A DNA stretch of 64,000 nucleotides from Paraprevotella xylaniphila YIT 11841 (GCF_000205165.1 NZ_GL883811.1:26353-90352), one strand, 5' to 3'. Counted from the stretch's first letter, positions 43,598 through 52,556 are shown. The notes: generated from the letters alone by a model not told the origin. Translations and numbers: made by a program.

Positions 43598-46075
43598 TTA
43601 CAACTTGATGGCCTGTGCTTTTCCGTTGTAACGTACGGAACGGCTAAACTGGGTCGGTTCTTTGTCGCCCGAAGGGGATTGGCGGTCTACTACGAGGATA
43701 CGGAAGTTACGTTTCTTCAACATTCCTTTGTATTCGCCTTTACGGTCATCTATGGTCAGTGTGCGGGTTGCGTCATCCCAATGGAAACGGATTTGGCTGA
43801 AAGCTCCTTTTTCATAATTGTAATTGTCGCCTTCGTCTTCATAGAGGGTGAACTCGCCGTCGGCTCCCGGATAGATACGGATTTCCAAGTTGTCCCACTT
43901 CTTTTCGGATGTGTATTGCACTGCAGGGCCGAAGGCCATGATGGAACCGGCTTTCACGTACACCGGCATGATGTCGATGGGGCATGGCATATTGACCGTT
44001 TGCCCTCCGGCATGCAATTCGTTCGTCCAAAAGTTGTACCATTTGGCACCTTGGGGCAGATAGACTTTTACGTTCTTCACGGCCTTGGCCACATCGGGTA
44101 CTGAAGTGTATCCCTTTTTGGTCTTGGGGTCTAAATAGGTGTAAAGTGAATCTGTAACGGGCATCACGAGCAGGTTGCGGCCAAACATGTATTCATTGTC
44201 GGTCCGGATGGCTTTCTTGTCTTTGGGGAAATCCATAACGAACGGGCGCATGATGCTGCCGTTATTTTGGGTGGCTTCACCGCAAAGGCTATATATATAA
44301 GGCAAAAGCCGGTAACGCAGTTCAACGAAATCTTTTTGGACATCGTAGGCCCAATAGCCCGGTTCACCGAACTTGTAGATTTCGCTTTCCATGGGCGAAG
44401 AACAGTGGTTACGCATGATAGGCATGAAACAACCCCATTGCATCCAACGGACTTGCAATTCCTGCATGGCCACGTTGTGCCAGTCATTGTTATATTCCCA
44501 ACCGAAGAAACCTCCTATGTCCGTGTTCCAGTAAGGGATACCGCAAAGCGAGTAATTTAATCCGCCCGCAATTTGGGCACGCATGACATTCCATTGTGAA
44601 GACACATCGCCGCTCCAACAGAATGAGCCGTAACGCTGTTGGCCAAAGTATGAGGAACGGGTCATGAGGAACAGGCGTTTGCTGTCCGATACGGCACGTT
44701 GGTGTTCGTATACGCCTTGGTTGCTGACAAGCGGGAAGGCATTGTGCACGCTACGGAAAGTGCCGTCTGCCGTAGGAAGGCTGAATTCTTTCTCACCCAT
44801 GTCAAAGCGGTCCGGTTCCGTGGAGTCTGTCCACCAGGCATCAATGCCCAAGTCGTAAAGGTTCTTCAGGTAACGCCAATACAAATCCCGTGCCTTGGGA
44901 TTGAAGGGGTCATAGGGGTGTACTCCGGCATTACGTGGCCATGTCTCGAACTTTAATAACGCATTCATGGCATCCAGTTCCTTGTATTGGTCTGTCCAAG
45001 GTCCGAAGCTGGCCCATACGGAAATCATCAGGTGGGCGTTGTTCTTGTGCACATATTCCACCATTTCTTTGGGGGTCTTGATGCGTGGCTCCGGATATTT
45101 GGCATTGGGATCTTCGCCGTTAGGCAAATATCTCATCCATTCCGGGTCTCCCATTTTGTTGATGTAGCGCGGGTTCATGAACTTCATGGCATTCCAATTG
45201 GAATCGCATCCCCAGTATTGCCAGTCTTGCACGATACCGTCCAAGGGAATCTCCAAATCGCGGTATTTGTCCAATACACCACACAGTTCATCGGGGCTTT
45301 TGTAACGTTCACGGCATTGCCAGAATCCCATGGTCCAAAGAGGAAGCATGGAGGCTTGTCCTGTCAGCTCACGTACGCCGGCAATGACACCGTCTTGTGT
45401 GCCGTCTTTATAAATAATGTAATAGTCGCTCATCAGTCCGGCTTCGCTGTTGAAACTGGTTTCCTGCGGTGTGTCGGAGAAAAGGGTAGGTGACGGGTTG
45501 TCCCAATAGAGGCCGTAACCTTTTTCCGACGTGATGTAGGGGATACATACGCGAGTGTTTTCATTACGTAGCATCAGTTCTTGGCCGCGTTGGTTCAACT
45601 TGCCTGTTTGTTGTTGTCCCAGTCCAAAAATGGTTTCGTCGGGTTCGAGCATGAAACGTTGCGTCACGCGGTAACTGGCATGAGGGCCGTCTTTGCATGG
45701 AATGAAGTTCGTGCCAAATTCTTTTTCCTGTATCAATAAGTTGCCTTGGAGGTCTTTAAATGTGATTTTGCCGGAATTCTTATCCATGATGACTTCTAAG
45801 TTTTGAGTTTTCATGGATAAATTGCCGCCCTGTTCCGTATAGGAAATATCTATGTTTTCCGGTGTCTTGATGACCGGATAGCTTTTTTTGTCGGGCATTT
45901 GGCGTGCGGGGTACTTGATAACACGCACGATGGCGTCGGAATAGAAACGTATTTCTTCCGTCACATCTTGTGTGCGGATGAAATTTTTTGCGCCTTCCGC
46001 CGTTCGTGTCACCTCTTGTGCGTGCAGGCAGGCCATGCAAGCCAAGCCATAAAATGTCAATAAGGTTTTTCTCAT
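43598..46075 (-). CDS. secreted GH31 glycosidase (alpha-glucosidase/alpha-xylosidase type)
   Basis: An 825-residue protein with a signal peptide (MRKTLLTFYGLACMACLHAQ). The order is N-terminal beta-sandwich, (beta/alpha)8 barrel with GH31 motifs, then C-terminal beta domains. The catalytic nucleophile is D417 in GIDAWWTDSTEPD, and the acid/base is D490 in FCWSGDVSSQW. The substrate could be maltose/isomaltose-type alpha-glucosides or xyloglucan alpha-xylosides; sequence alone does not decide. No SusCD pair is adjacent. It is preceded by its own weak promoter (46110-46117) and by direct repeats (46144-46175), next to a SusR-like regulator that probably activates it. Confidence 0.92.
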   Translation of the reverse strand: MRKTLLTFYGLACMACLHAQEVTRTAEGAKNFIRTQDVTEEIRFYSDAIVRVIKYPARQMPDKKSYPVIKTPENIDISYTEQGGNLSMKTQNLEVIMDKNSGKITFKDLQGNLLIQEKEFGTNFIPCKDGPHASYRVTQRFMLEPDETIFGLGQQQTGKLNQRGQELMLRNENTRVCIPYITSEKGYGLYWDNPSPTLFSDTPQETSFNSEAGLMSDYYIIYKDGTQDGVIAGVRELTGQASMLPLWTMGFWQCRERYKSPDELCGVLDKYRDLEIPLDGIVQDWQYWGCDSNWNAMKFMNPRYINKMGDPEWMRYLPNGEDPNAKYPEPRIKTPKEMVEYVHKNNAHLMISVWASFGPWTDQYKELDAMNALLKFETWPRNAGVHPYDPFNPKARDLYWRYLKNLYDLGIDAWWTDSTEPDRFDMGEKEFSLPTADGTFRSVHNAFPLVSNQGVYEHQRAVSDSKRLFLMTRSSYFGQQRYGSFCWSGDVSSQWNVMRAQIAGGLNYSLCGIPYWNTDIGGFFGWEYNNDWHNVAMQELQVRWMQWGCFMPIMRNHCSSPMESEIYKFGEPGYWAYDVQKDFVELRYRLLPYIYSLCGEATQNNGSIMRPFVMDFPKDKKAIRTDNEYMFGRNLLVMPVTDSLYTYLDPKTKKGYTSVPDVAKAVKNVKVYLPQGAKWYNFWTNELHAGGQTVNMPCPIDIMPVYVKAGSIMAFGPAVQYTSEKKWDNLEIRIYPGADGEFTLYEDEGDNYNYEKGAFSQIRFHWDDATRTLTIDDRKGEYKGMLKKRNFRILVVDRQSPSGDKEPTQFSRSVRYNGKAQAIKL

Positions 46076-46109
46076 GTCTTGAAAACTTTTAAAGTGAATG
46101 TTGATGGTG

Positions 46110-46117
46110 CAAAGTTA
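46110..46117 (-). promoter_or_regulatory. GH31 promoter box
   Basis: Minus strand TAACTTTG, 34 bp before the GH31 start. There is no recognisable -33 element, as expected for an activator-dependent promoter. Confidence 0.5.
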
Positions 46118-46143
46118 TTCCAGAACAGATAAAAACCAGTAAC

Positions 46144-46175
46144 AATTATGTTGAAACGTGTGGTAATTATGTTGA
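46144..46175 (-). promoter_or_regulatory. tandem direct repeats, probable AraC-type activator site
   Basis: TCAACATAATT occurs twice on the minus strand (46154-46144 and 46175-46165), offset by exactly 21 bp, two helical turns. The pair ends about 26 bp upstream of the GH31 promoter box, where an AraC/SusR-family activator would contact RNA polymerase. The distal copy overlaps the last codons of the regulator gene. Confidence 0.6.
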
Positions 46176-48629
46176 TTCTTGCTCTTTTTCGGCGTATTCC
46201 GAAGGTCGGCAGCCAAATTCTTCCTGGAAACATTTGCTCATGTAGCTGGCCGAGCTGAATCCTACTTGTTCTGCTATGTCTGCCATGTTCATCCCCCCCT
46301 TTCGGATGAGGTCTGCGGCTCGCCGCAGACGAATGCTCCGGATGAACAGGCTAGGCGATTTGTCTATTAACGTATTTAATTTTTTATACAATCCGCTGCG
46401 TTCCATGCATAGGTCTTTACTAAGCTGCTCTACGGTGTATCCCGGGCTGTTCAGGTGAGCCTCAACCAAAGCTACGGCCTTGTTTAAAAAATCACTGTCA
46501 TTGGCGCTGATAGGTGGTTCTTCTTTTTCTTGTGGTTTGTTGTCGCGTGTATTGGCTATTGAGGCTTGTTGTTCGTAACTGTCGCACCGTTCGATAAGGT
46601 GTTGGATGCGTAGGAGAAGAATGTCTTCTTTGTGCCGGCGCAGGATACGTCGTTTGGTCTGACGTATATATAGGCGTATTCCGATGGCTGCCAATAGCAG
46701 GAGTAGGATGGCATAACTTGCGTAAGCCCAACGGGTAAGCCACCATGGGGCATGGATCGTGAATGTGACATCCGTGACAGGGCCATCCCAAAGGTGGGAT
46801 TGTGTGGAAGCCATGACTTCCAGGCGGTAGTTTCCGGGTGGGAGAAGGGAAAAGGTCAGATGCAGGTTGCCTTTGTGGTCTATGATACTGCTATTGGCTT
46901 GCGGGCGTACTATATGCCATGTGGAGTCACCTTCGTGGATGAGACGGTAACGGTAATAGGTGTGTGTAGGCCAGGCATAGTTCAGGGCAGAAAAGTCGAA
47001 GCCGATGTGGTTCTGCCTGTAATTGAACTCGAAATGTTTGACGTAGGGCGGGGCTTGTGGAAGAAGAGGATGCGTGTGGGTGGAATCCTGTGAGATGTGT
47101 ACTGGCTCTCCGTACAAAGACAGACTGATGAGAAGGGGGAGGAAATCCTTGCGGGGGATTTCCACGCTGTCGGGGTGGAACATCGTCCATCCGTTCACTC
47201 CCCCCATCAAAATGCTTCCGTCCGGCAAATTTTGTACTTCTTGGTTACGGTACTCCCCTTTGAGCGTTCCGTCTTCCTGCCGGTAATTGGTAAACCATGC
47301 CGAATCTGCGTTTTCGTTGACGGTCAGGCGCGAGATGCCATCACTTGTGGACAGCCATATTTGCCCGTGCCCGTCTTCCGTGATGGCATGGATGAAGTTG
47401 TTGGGTAATCCGTCTTCCGTATAGAATGTACGGTATTGGTCTTGTCCGGGGAAGAAAAGGCGCAGCCCGTCTGGCGTGCCGGCCCATGTCCGCCCGTGGC
47501 GGTCGGTATGCACGTCATTGTACTGTTGCCCTTTGAAAATGGGCGGGCGTCGTGCCCGTTGTCTTGTAGCCGTTTTCAGGGAATCCTCAAATGGCAGTTC
47601 TTCCTGCGTGGCCGTGGAGATGAATTTGAAACGTTCGGGGTGGGTGTAGAGTATGCCACGGTTTCCTGTGCCCAACCAAATGCCCTGTTGGCGGTCTTGG
47701 TATATGGTGTTGAGGTCGGTCTGTAGTTGCTTGCCGTCGGTCGTACGGAGGCTAGATTGGAAATGGGCTTTGCCGTTGGCCAGGTTGATGGCCCAAATAC
47801 CGTTCAGGCTGCTGATGTAAGCCATTTGGGGAGATGGGACTATCAACGTGTGCAAGGGGCTTTGGGTATCCAATAATTGCTTCCATGTGCGCGATTTTGG
47901 GAAAAAGGCGAACAATCCGGACTTCATGCCGCTCCTGACTTGGTAGAAGTTGCCGTCAGGTCCCTTGACCACGAGCGAGGTGCGGCCGTAGTTTGCATGT
48001 TCGCTTTCCGGATAAGCCGTTGCCCGGTAAAGCAGTTTACCTTGGTTTTGTGAGTAGCAAAGCACTTCCCCGGAACTGGAAAAAAGGTAAATTCGCCCGT
48101 CCGAGACTTCAACGTCCTGCAACTCGCCGGCATCTTTCGGGAGTAAAAGGTAACGTTTCTTCCGGGTTTCCCAAATTCCTTTGGAAGAGACCAACCATAA
48201 TCCCTTTTCGGAGTCCACGAACAAGTCGTTTACTTTTTCCCGTATCCCCGTTTCTGAGAAAACCTGTTCCGGTTGCTTGAGGTATCGTTCATGCCGGAGG
48301 TCGAGGCACCATGCTTTGCCGTAATCCTTTACCCAAAGTCTTTCATGGTCGCCTACATATACATGGTAATGCCCATGGTAACCGTCGATGGCATACACGT
48401 CGGAGTCGTTCCGGTGTATGTAATGGAACCGCATGCCGTCGTATAGGTTGATGTTACCTAATGTCGTGAAGACCATCCGTCCGTCCGGCAGTTGCAGGAT
48501 ATGTTGCACTTGGTTGTCGCTTAGGCCGTCCGACGCATCCAATCGGCTGAAAACGTACGGAAGGGCATTGGCGGGAAGACAGGCGAGGAAGCAAATGAAC
48601 AGGACGGGATAAAGCAATATATGTTTCAT
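46167..48629 (-). CDS. SusR-like one-component membrane regulator (propeller sensor, Y_Y_Y, AraC HTH)
   Basis: ATG 48629 gives MKHILLYPVLFICFLACLPA, a signal peptide; the longer open frame overlaps cobC. The 820-residue order is: periplasmic two-component-regulator propeller repeats (DASDGLSDNQVQHILQLPDG, TEDGLPNNFIHAITEDGHG), a Y_Y_Y domain (HFEFNYRQNHIGFDFSALNY), one membrane helix (WAYASYAILLLLLAAIGIRL), then a cytoplasmic AraC-type DNA-binding domain (YTVEQLSKDLCMERSGLYKK, ADIAEQVGFSSASYMSKCFQ). There is no histidine kinase or receiver, so signal and output are in one chain, as in SusR. It lies 5 bp behind cobC, implying readthrough from the cob operon, and 91 bp before the GH31 gene. Confidence 0.88.
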   Translation of the reverse strand: MKHILLYPVLFICFLACLPANALPYVFSRLDASDGLSDNQVQHILQLPDGRMVFTTLGNINLYDGMRFHYIHRNDSDVYAIDGYHGHYHVYVGDHERLWVKDYGKAWCLDLRHERYLKQPEQVFSETGIREKVNDLFVDSEKGLWLVSSKGIWETRKKRYLLLPKDAGELQDVEVSDGRIYLFSSSGEVLCYSQNQGKLLYRATAYPESEHANYGRTSLVVKGPDGNFYQVRSGMKSGLFAFFPKSRTWKQLLDTQSPLHTLIVPSPQMAYISSLNGIWAINLANGKAHFQSSLRTTDGKQLQTDLNTIYQDRQQGIWLGTGNRGILYTHPERFKFISTATQEELPFEDSLKTATRQRARRPPIFKGQQYNDVHTDRHGRTWAGTPDGLRLFFPGQDQYRTFYTEDGLPNNFIHAITEDGHGQIWLSTSDGISRLTVNENADSAWFTNYRQEDGTLKGEYRNQEVQNLPDGSILMGGVNGWTMFHPDSVEIPRKDFLPLLISLSLYGEPVHISQDSTHTHPLLPQAPPYVKHFEFNYRQNHIGFDFSALNYAWPTHTYYRYRLIHEGDSTWHIVRPQANSSIIDHKGNLHLTFSLLPPGNYRLEVMASTQSHLWDGPVTDVTFTIHAPWWLTRWAYASYAILLLLLAAIGIRLYIRQTKRRILRRHKEDILLLRIQHLIERCDSYEQQASIANTRDNKPQEKEEPPISANDSDFLNKAVALVEAHLNSPGYTVEQLSKDLCMERSGLYKKLNTLIDKSPSLFIRSIRLRRAADLIRKGGMNMADIAEQVGFSSASYMSKCFQEEFGCRPSEYAEKEQEST

Positions 48630-48634
48630 GATGC

Positions 48635-49162
48635 TCAGATATTGATTTTCACTACGCCGCCGTAGGATGTCAGATGCTTGAAACCGTCTTCCAACGGGAT
48701 GGCACCGGCATAAACTTGGGCACAAATCAGTACTCCGCCGTGGGCGAAGATGGCTACACGCCGGTAGTCCTTCCTGTTCAGGTCGTCCAAGAAGGCTGCT
48801 ACTCGGGCATAAAGGTCGCGGAACGATTCTCCGCCTGTGGTCGGTTGGTTCAGGAAGTCGTCGTACCAAAGTTGTAACCGTTCGTCGATGATGTCATCGA
48901 AACGTTGCATTTCCCAGTCGCCCATATTCATTTCTTTCAGCCGTTCGTCCCGTTCGGCAGCGGGATAACCGCAGAATGTGGCTAACTTGGCCGCCCGGCT
49001 GAGCGGACTGGTGTACACGTGGTCGAAAGTGAGGTTGCCAAGCCGTAGTCGGGTGGCAGTGGCTTCGCGCCGGAATGTGGCACGGAGGGGAACATCCGTA
49101 AAACCGTAGCAAGTGCCGCGTGGGACGTCTACTGAGGTATGTCGGGCTAAATAGATTTCCAT
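48635..49162 (-). CDS. cobC: histidine phosphatase, probable alpha-ribazole phosphatase CobC
   Basis: ATG 49162 (MEIYLARHTSVDVPRGTCYG) is chosen because it starts directly at the histidine-phosphatase strand. The 175-residue protein has the phosphohistidine in ARHT, a conserved arginine region (YTSPLSRAAKLATF) and the second histidine in VAIFAHGGV. CobC dephosphorylates alpha-ribazole phosphate or adenosylcobalamin phosphate. The family is broad, but the 7-bp distance to cobS and the cobU-cobT-cobS order make CobC likely. Confidence 0.88.
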   Translation of the reverse strand: MEIYLARHTSVDVPRGTCYGFTDVPLRATFRREATATRLRLGNLTFDHVYTSPLSRAAKLATFCGYPAAERDERLKEMNMGDWEMQRFDDIIDERLQLWYDDFLNQPTTGGESFRDLYARVAAFLDDLNRKDYRRVAIFAHGGVLICAQVYAGAIPLEDGFKHLTSYGGVVKINI

Positions 49163-49169
49163 GACGGGA

Positions 49170-49943
49170 TTATATGAAATGGTAAAGTATGACAATAGAT
49201 AAATAGAAACTCAACTCACAGAGCAAGAACAAGGCACCGCAACAGTCGCCCGTATAACCTTGCAACCGGCGTTTCATCCAACTGGTGAGCAGAAGTTCTG
49301 TAACCGGGGGAGCCAGAAAAGCCCAGAAAGGGAAAACGGTCGGGCCGGACAGGAGCCACGCTACGCATGGGACAAGGGCGAGCAGGCAACGGAATACGTG
49401 GCTAGCGATAGCCTGTTTATTCCAGACGGAGTAAACGACCCCCGCTTTGGCTTGTTCTGCCGTCCGGGCGTAGGGGAGTTGCAGGATGATGAAACTGCTG
49501 CATGCTTTGGCATACACGTCGGCTGTGAAGATAATGGCCGGAGCCATACAAAGCGGCAGAGCCGAGACCAGACTGATTAGCAGTCCGATGTAGAAGACCA
49601 GTCCCAGGACACCATACGTACCGATATGGGAATCCTTCATGATGGCCAATGTACGTTCGCGTGTGGTACCTCCGCCGAATCCGTCACAGAAGTCAGCCAA
49701 TCCGTCTTCATGCAAGGCACCGGTAAGCCACAAGCGTGTGCCTGTCGCTGCCAAAGCAGCCGTGGTGACCGGTAGAATCCCTGAAACAAGCCAGAAAACG
49801 AGAGCGGCCGTACCTCCCGTGAGCCAACCTGCGAACGGCCAGTAGTCTACCACGTGTTTGAAATACTTGGCGTCCACTTGCCGGATGCGCCAGAAAGGCA
49901 GGCGCGTGAAGAAAATCAGTGAAGCCCATAGTCGGTCTGTCAT
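49170..49943 (-). CDS. cobS: adenosylcobinamide-GDP ribazoletransferase (cobalamin synthase)
   Basis: ATG 49943 gives MTDRLWASLIFFTRLPFWRI, the normal CobS N-terminus; the upstream extension overlaps cobT. The 257-residue polytopic membrane protein has the motifs WPFAGWLTGGTAALVFW, HEDGLADFCDGFGGG and MKDSHIGTYGVLGLVFYIGL. The acidic D-rich motif binds Mg and GDP-cobinamide. It joins alpha-ribazole (phosphate) to adenosylcobinamide-GDP at the inner membrane, the last assembly step. Confidence 0.96.
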   Translation of the reverse strand: MTDRLWASLIFFTRLPFWRIRQVDAKYFKHVVDYWPFAGWLTGGTAALVFWLVSGILPVTTAALAATGTRLWLTGALHEDGLADFCDGFGGGTTRERTLAIMKDSHIGTYGVLGLVFYIGLLISLVSALPLCMAPAIIFTADVYAKACSSFIILQLPYARTAEQAKAGVVYSVWNKQAIASHVFRCLLALVPCVAWLLSGPTVFPFWAFLAPPVTELLLTSWMKRRLQGYTGDCCGALFLLCELSFYLSIVILYHFI

Positions 49944-49957
49944 AGTGGGATGCGGGA

Positions 49958-51037
49958 TTAAAAGTATTTGGTAATGTGAGCGTTTTCGAAGTTGTTCATT
50001 TCGTTGAGCATGCGGACGGCGGATTGCAAGAGCGGATAGGCGCACAAAGCACCTGTGCCCTCACCGAGGCGCAAGCCTATCTGGAGCAGCCCTCGGGCAT
50101 GCAAGGCTGCGAGCATCCGCCGGTGTCCGGCCTCGTCGCCTTCGTGGCAGAACACGGCATAGTGGCGTATGGCCGGATAAAGCCGTGAGGCCATCAGCAT
50201 GCAGGCCGTCATGATGAAACCGTCCACCAGAATCACCATGCCCAATTCGGCGGCACGCAGCATCGCACCGATGGCCGCCGTCATTTCGAAGCCGCCGAAC
50301 CAACGGAGCATTTCCGTGGCGTACTGGGTTGAACAGACATCGGCATCTTGCAGGTCGGGATGATGGGCGCGGAAATGCTGTACGGCATTTTGCAGGACCT
50401 CGTATTTGTGGCGGATACCGGCATTGTCCAGTCCGGCTCCTGCCCCCACGCACATTTCCAACGGCGTGCCGGTCAGCAAGTGCATCCAAATGGAAGAAGG
50501 AGAGGTGTTGCCAATTCCCATTTCGCCTATGCTGACGACGTTACAGCCCCGTTCGTGGCATTCTGTCACCATGCGGGCACCGGTTTCTATGCATCGGTCC
50601 GTTTCCTCTTCCGTCATGGCCGCTTCGTGAAGGAAGTTCCGTGTACCACGTGCTACTTTACAGTCGATGATGCCGGGATAGGAATGCAAATCGTAGTCCA
50701 CTCCCATGTCTATCAGGAACAGGTCGAAACCGTGTTGGCGGCAGAACATATTTACTCCGCCTCCCCCGTGGCTGAAGTTAATCATTTGTTGCCAGGTGAT
50801 TTCGCGAGGGGATATGCTGACTCCTTCGCGTTCGATTCCATGGTCGGCACCGAACAGCAGGTGGCAAGGGTGGCGCAATTCCGGTGAGAGCGTGTGTTGT
50901 ATCAGGCCGATTTGCAGGGCTAATTCTTCCAACCGTCCCATCGACCCTTTCGGCTTGTTCAGGTTGTCTATTTTGTTTTGCAGGGCAGGGCGCAAAGCCT
51001 CGTCCGGAGTCGTAATTCGGAATGTTTTCATGTTCAT
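49958..51037 (-). CDS. cobT: nicotinate-nucleotide-dimethylbenzimidazole phosphoribosyltransferase
   Basis: 359 residues. The start at 51037 forms an ATGA overlap with the cobU stop, which supports this ATG over 51031. Motifs: NKPKGSMGRLEELALQIGLI, HLLFGADHGIEREGVS, SHGGGGVNMFCRQHG and SIGEMGIGNTSPSSIWMHLL. It makes alpha-ribazole phosphate from a lower-ligand base and nicotinate mononucleotide. Together with cobU and cobS it forms the nucleotide-loop assembly set. Confidence 0.96.
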   Translation of the reverse strand: MNMKTFRITTPDEALRPALQNKIDNLNKPKGSMGRLEELALQIGLIQHTLSPELRHPCHLLFGADHGIEREGVSISPREITWQQMINFSHGGGGVNMFCRQHGFDLFLIDMGVDYDLHSYPGIIDCKVARGTRNFLHEAAMTEEETDRCIETGARMVTECHERGCNVVSIGEMGIGNTSPSSIWMHLLTGTPLEMCVGAGAGLDNAGIRHKYEVLQNAVQHFRAHHPDLQDADVCSTQYATEMLRWFGGFEMTAAIGAMLRAAELGMVILVDGFIMTACMLMASRLYPAIRHYAVFCHEGDEAGHRRMLAALHARGLLQIGLRLGEGTGALCAYPLLQSAVRMLNEMNNFENAHITKYF

Positions 51038-51612
51038 TTGATTTTCACAGGGATACCGCTCACCATCAGGTAGACCTCATCGGCCTGGGACGCTACGAAT
51101 TGGTTGGTCCAACCCAACAAGTCGGTAAAGCGGCGTTGCACTTCGTTAGTCGATACGCCTCCCATCCCGATTTCGTTGGTTACGAATATGAAAGTCGCCT
51201 CCTGCGAAGTGAAGCGCAGGAATTCTTCTTTCACGGCTTGCAGCGTCTCCTCTACTTGCCGGATTCCGGCTTGGGCCTGTCGGCTTTCCACGGTGTCGGA
51301 GGGATTCGGAACCCGGGAACCCGGCTGCGGCGTATAGTCGAAAAAAAAATTCGTGGTCCACAGCGTGACGCAATCCACCAACACCGTCCGTCCCCTCAGG
51401 TCGTGGCGGCTCAGGTATTTTTCTTCCTCAATGTTGGTCCATTGCGGGCCTCGCCGTTCGCGGTGGATATGTACGCGTTGGCGGAACTCCTCGTCCCAAA
51501 TGCGTGCCGTGGCCATGTAAACAGGCTGTTCGGACAGTCGCAGTGCCAACTGTTCGGCATACATGCTTTTACCGGAGCGTTCTCCTCCTGTAATCAGAAT
51601 AATTCTTTTCAT
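51034..51612 (-). CDS. cobU: adenosylcobinamide kinase / guanylyltransferase
   Basis: ATG 51612 (MKRIILITGGERSGKSMYAE) is chosen. The 192-residue protein has the P-loop GGERSGKS, the guanylyl-accepting histidine region (FRQRVHIHRERRGPQW), DCVTLWTTN and FVTNEIGMGGV. It phosphorylates adenosylcobinamide and transfers GMP to it. First gene of cobU-cobT-cobS-cobC. The promoter box TATCTTTG (51625-51618) is so close that the mRNA may be nearly leaderless. Confidence 0.96.
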   Translation of the reverse strand: MKRIILITGGERSGKSMYAEQLALRLSEQPVYMATARIWDEEFRQRVHIHRERRGPQWTNIEEEKYLSRHDLRGRTVLVDCVTLWTTNFFFDYTPQPGSRVPNPSDTVESRQAQAGIRQVEETLQAVKEEFLRFTSQEATFIFVTNEIGMGGVSTNEVQRRFTDLLGWTNQFVASQADEVYLMVSGIPVKIK

Positions 51613-51617
51613 GTCCG

Positions 51618-51625
51618 CAAAGATA
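51618..51625 (-). promoter_or_regulatory. promoter box of the cobUTSC operon
   Basis: Minus strand TATCTTTG, only 5 bp from ATG 51612. No cobalamin riboswitch is present in the 145 bp upstream of cobU. Confidence 0.4.
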
Positions 51626-51679
51626 GCCATTTATTTTCCTATTCATGTCCGTGGTTATTGGAAATCGTTCCCTTTTTCA

Positions 51680-51736
51680 AAAAAAGTCCAACCGCAGGTC
51701 CGGACGCTTGTAGAGTGGGTCCGGGCTTGCGGTTGG
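51680..51736 (-). terminator. terminator of the aromatic amino acid operon
   Basis: Minus strand CCAACCGCAAGCCCGGAC (51736-51719) pairs with GTCCGGACCTGCGGTTGG (51705-51688) with two mismatches, followed by ACTTTTTTTGA. Confidence 0.85.
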
Positions 51737-51758
51737 GTATGGAGCCTTCGGGCGTTTT

Positions 51759-52532
51759 TTATTTGATGTTTTCCCGGATACGTGTCAGGTAGCGGTTCAG
51801 CCCTTCTTCGTCGCGCTCGTCGATGATGTGGATGAGGCTTTTCAACTCTTCGCGGATGCGCTCCACATGACTTTTGGTACGCGGGTTGAAAAGGATTTCC
51901 CGAAGGAGGCAGTCGTCTTCGCTCAGCACGCCCTGGGCTATTTTCAGATGGCGTTTGAATGTCGTGCCCGGGGCATCCTGATGTTTCATCACCGCAGCGA
52001 AGGTGAAAGTCGATACGAAAGGAATACTGAGCGAGTAGGCCATGGTCTCATCATGTTCCTCGAACGAGTATTCGCAGACATGTAATCCGAGCCGACTGTA
52101 TAAGTCACGGAAAAAGATGCGTCCCATATAGTCGCCTTCGTTGATGACAATGGCGTTCTCGTGGTTCAGGCTGCCTAAGTTGGCAAACGTGGGGCCGAAC
52201 ATGGGGTGTGTGCTGACATAACGCATGCCTGCACCTTCATAAAACTCCTTGAATCCCGTTTTGACGGACGAAATGTCGCTCAGGATACAGTCTTGAGGCA
52301 GGTGGGGAATCACTTGCCGGAAGACATCCAGTGTATATTTCAGTGTCACGGCATTGATGACCAGTTCGGGGCGGAATGCGTCTATTTCGTCCATCGAGGT
52401 GAAACGTTGCGTATTGTACATGAACCGTAGCCGTTTGGCATCGATGTCGTATACTGCCGTCTCATGGTCGAAACTCAGCAAGTCCACGAAGAATGAGCCC
52501 ATTTTCCCGGCTCCTAAAATGAGTATTCTCAT
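51759..52532 (-). CDS. tyrA: prephenate dehydrogenase
   Basis: A 257-residue NAD-dependent enzyme that makes 4-hydroxyphenylpyruvate for tyrosine. The N-terminal Rossmann motif is LILGAGKMGSFFVDLLS, with SDISSVKTGF and the substrate-site stretch RYVSTHPMFGPTFANL. The C-terminal half is the helical dimerisation domain. There is no ACT or chorismate mutase domain; the latter is supplied by the upstream fusion gene. Last gene of the operon. Confidence 0.93.
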   Translation of the reverse strand: MRILILGAGKMGSFFVDLLSFDHETAVYDIDAKRLRFMYNTQRFTSMDEIDAFRPELVINAVTLKYTLDVFRQVIPHLPQDCILSDISSVKTGFKEFYEGAGMRYVSTHPMFGPTFANLGSLNHENAIVINEGDYMGRIFFRDLYSRLGLHVCEYSFEEHDETMAYSLSIPFVSTFTFAAVMKHQDAPGTTFKRHLKIAQGVLSEDDCLLREILFNPRTKSHVERIREELKSLIHIIDERDEEGLNRYLTRIRENIK

Positions 52533-52556
52533 GATGTTTGTTCTTTTTGTCCGTGC

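Noticed and set aside
48630..48869. N-terminal extension of the SusR-like regulator over cobC
   Set aside because: Arg/Pro-rich shadow of cobC; a proper signal peptide starts at 48629.
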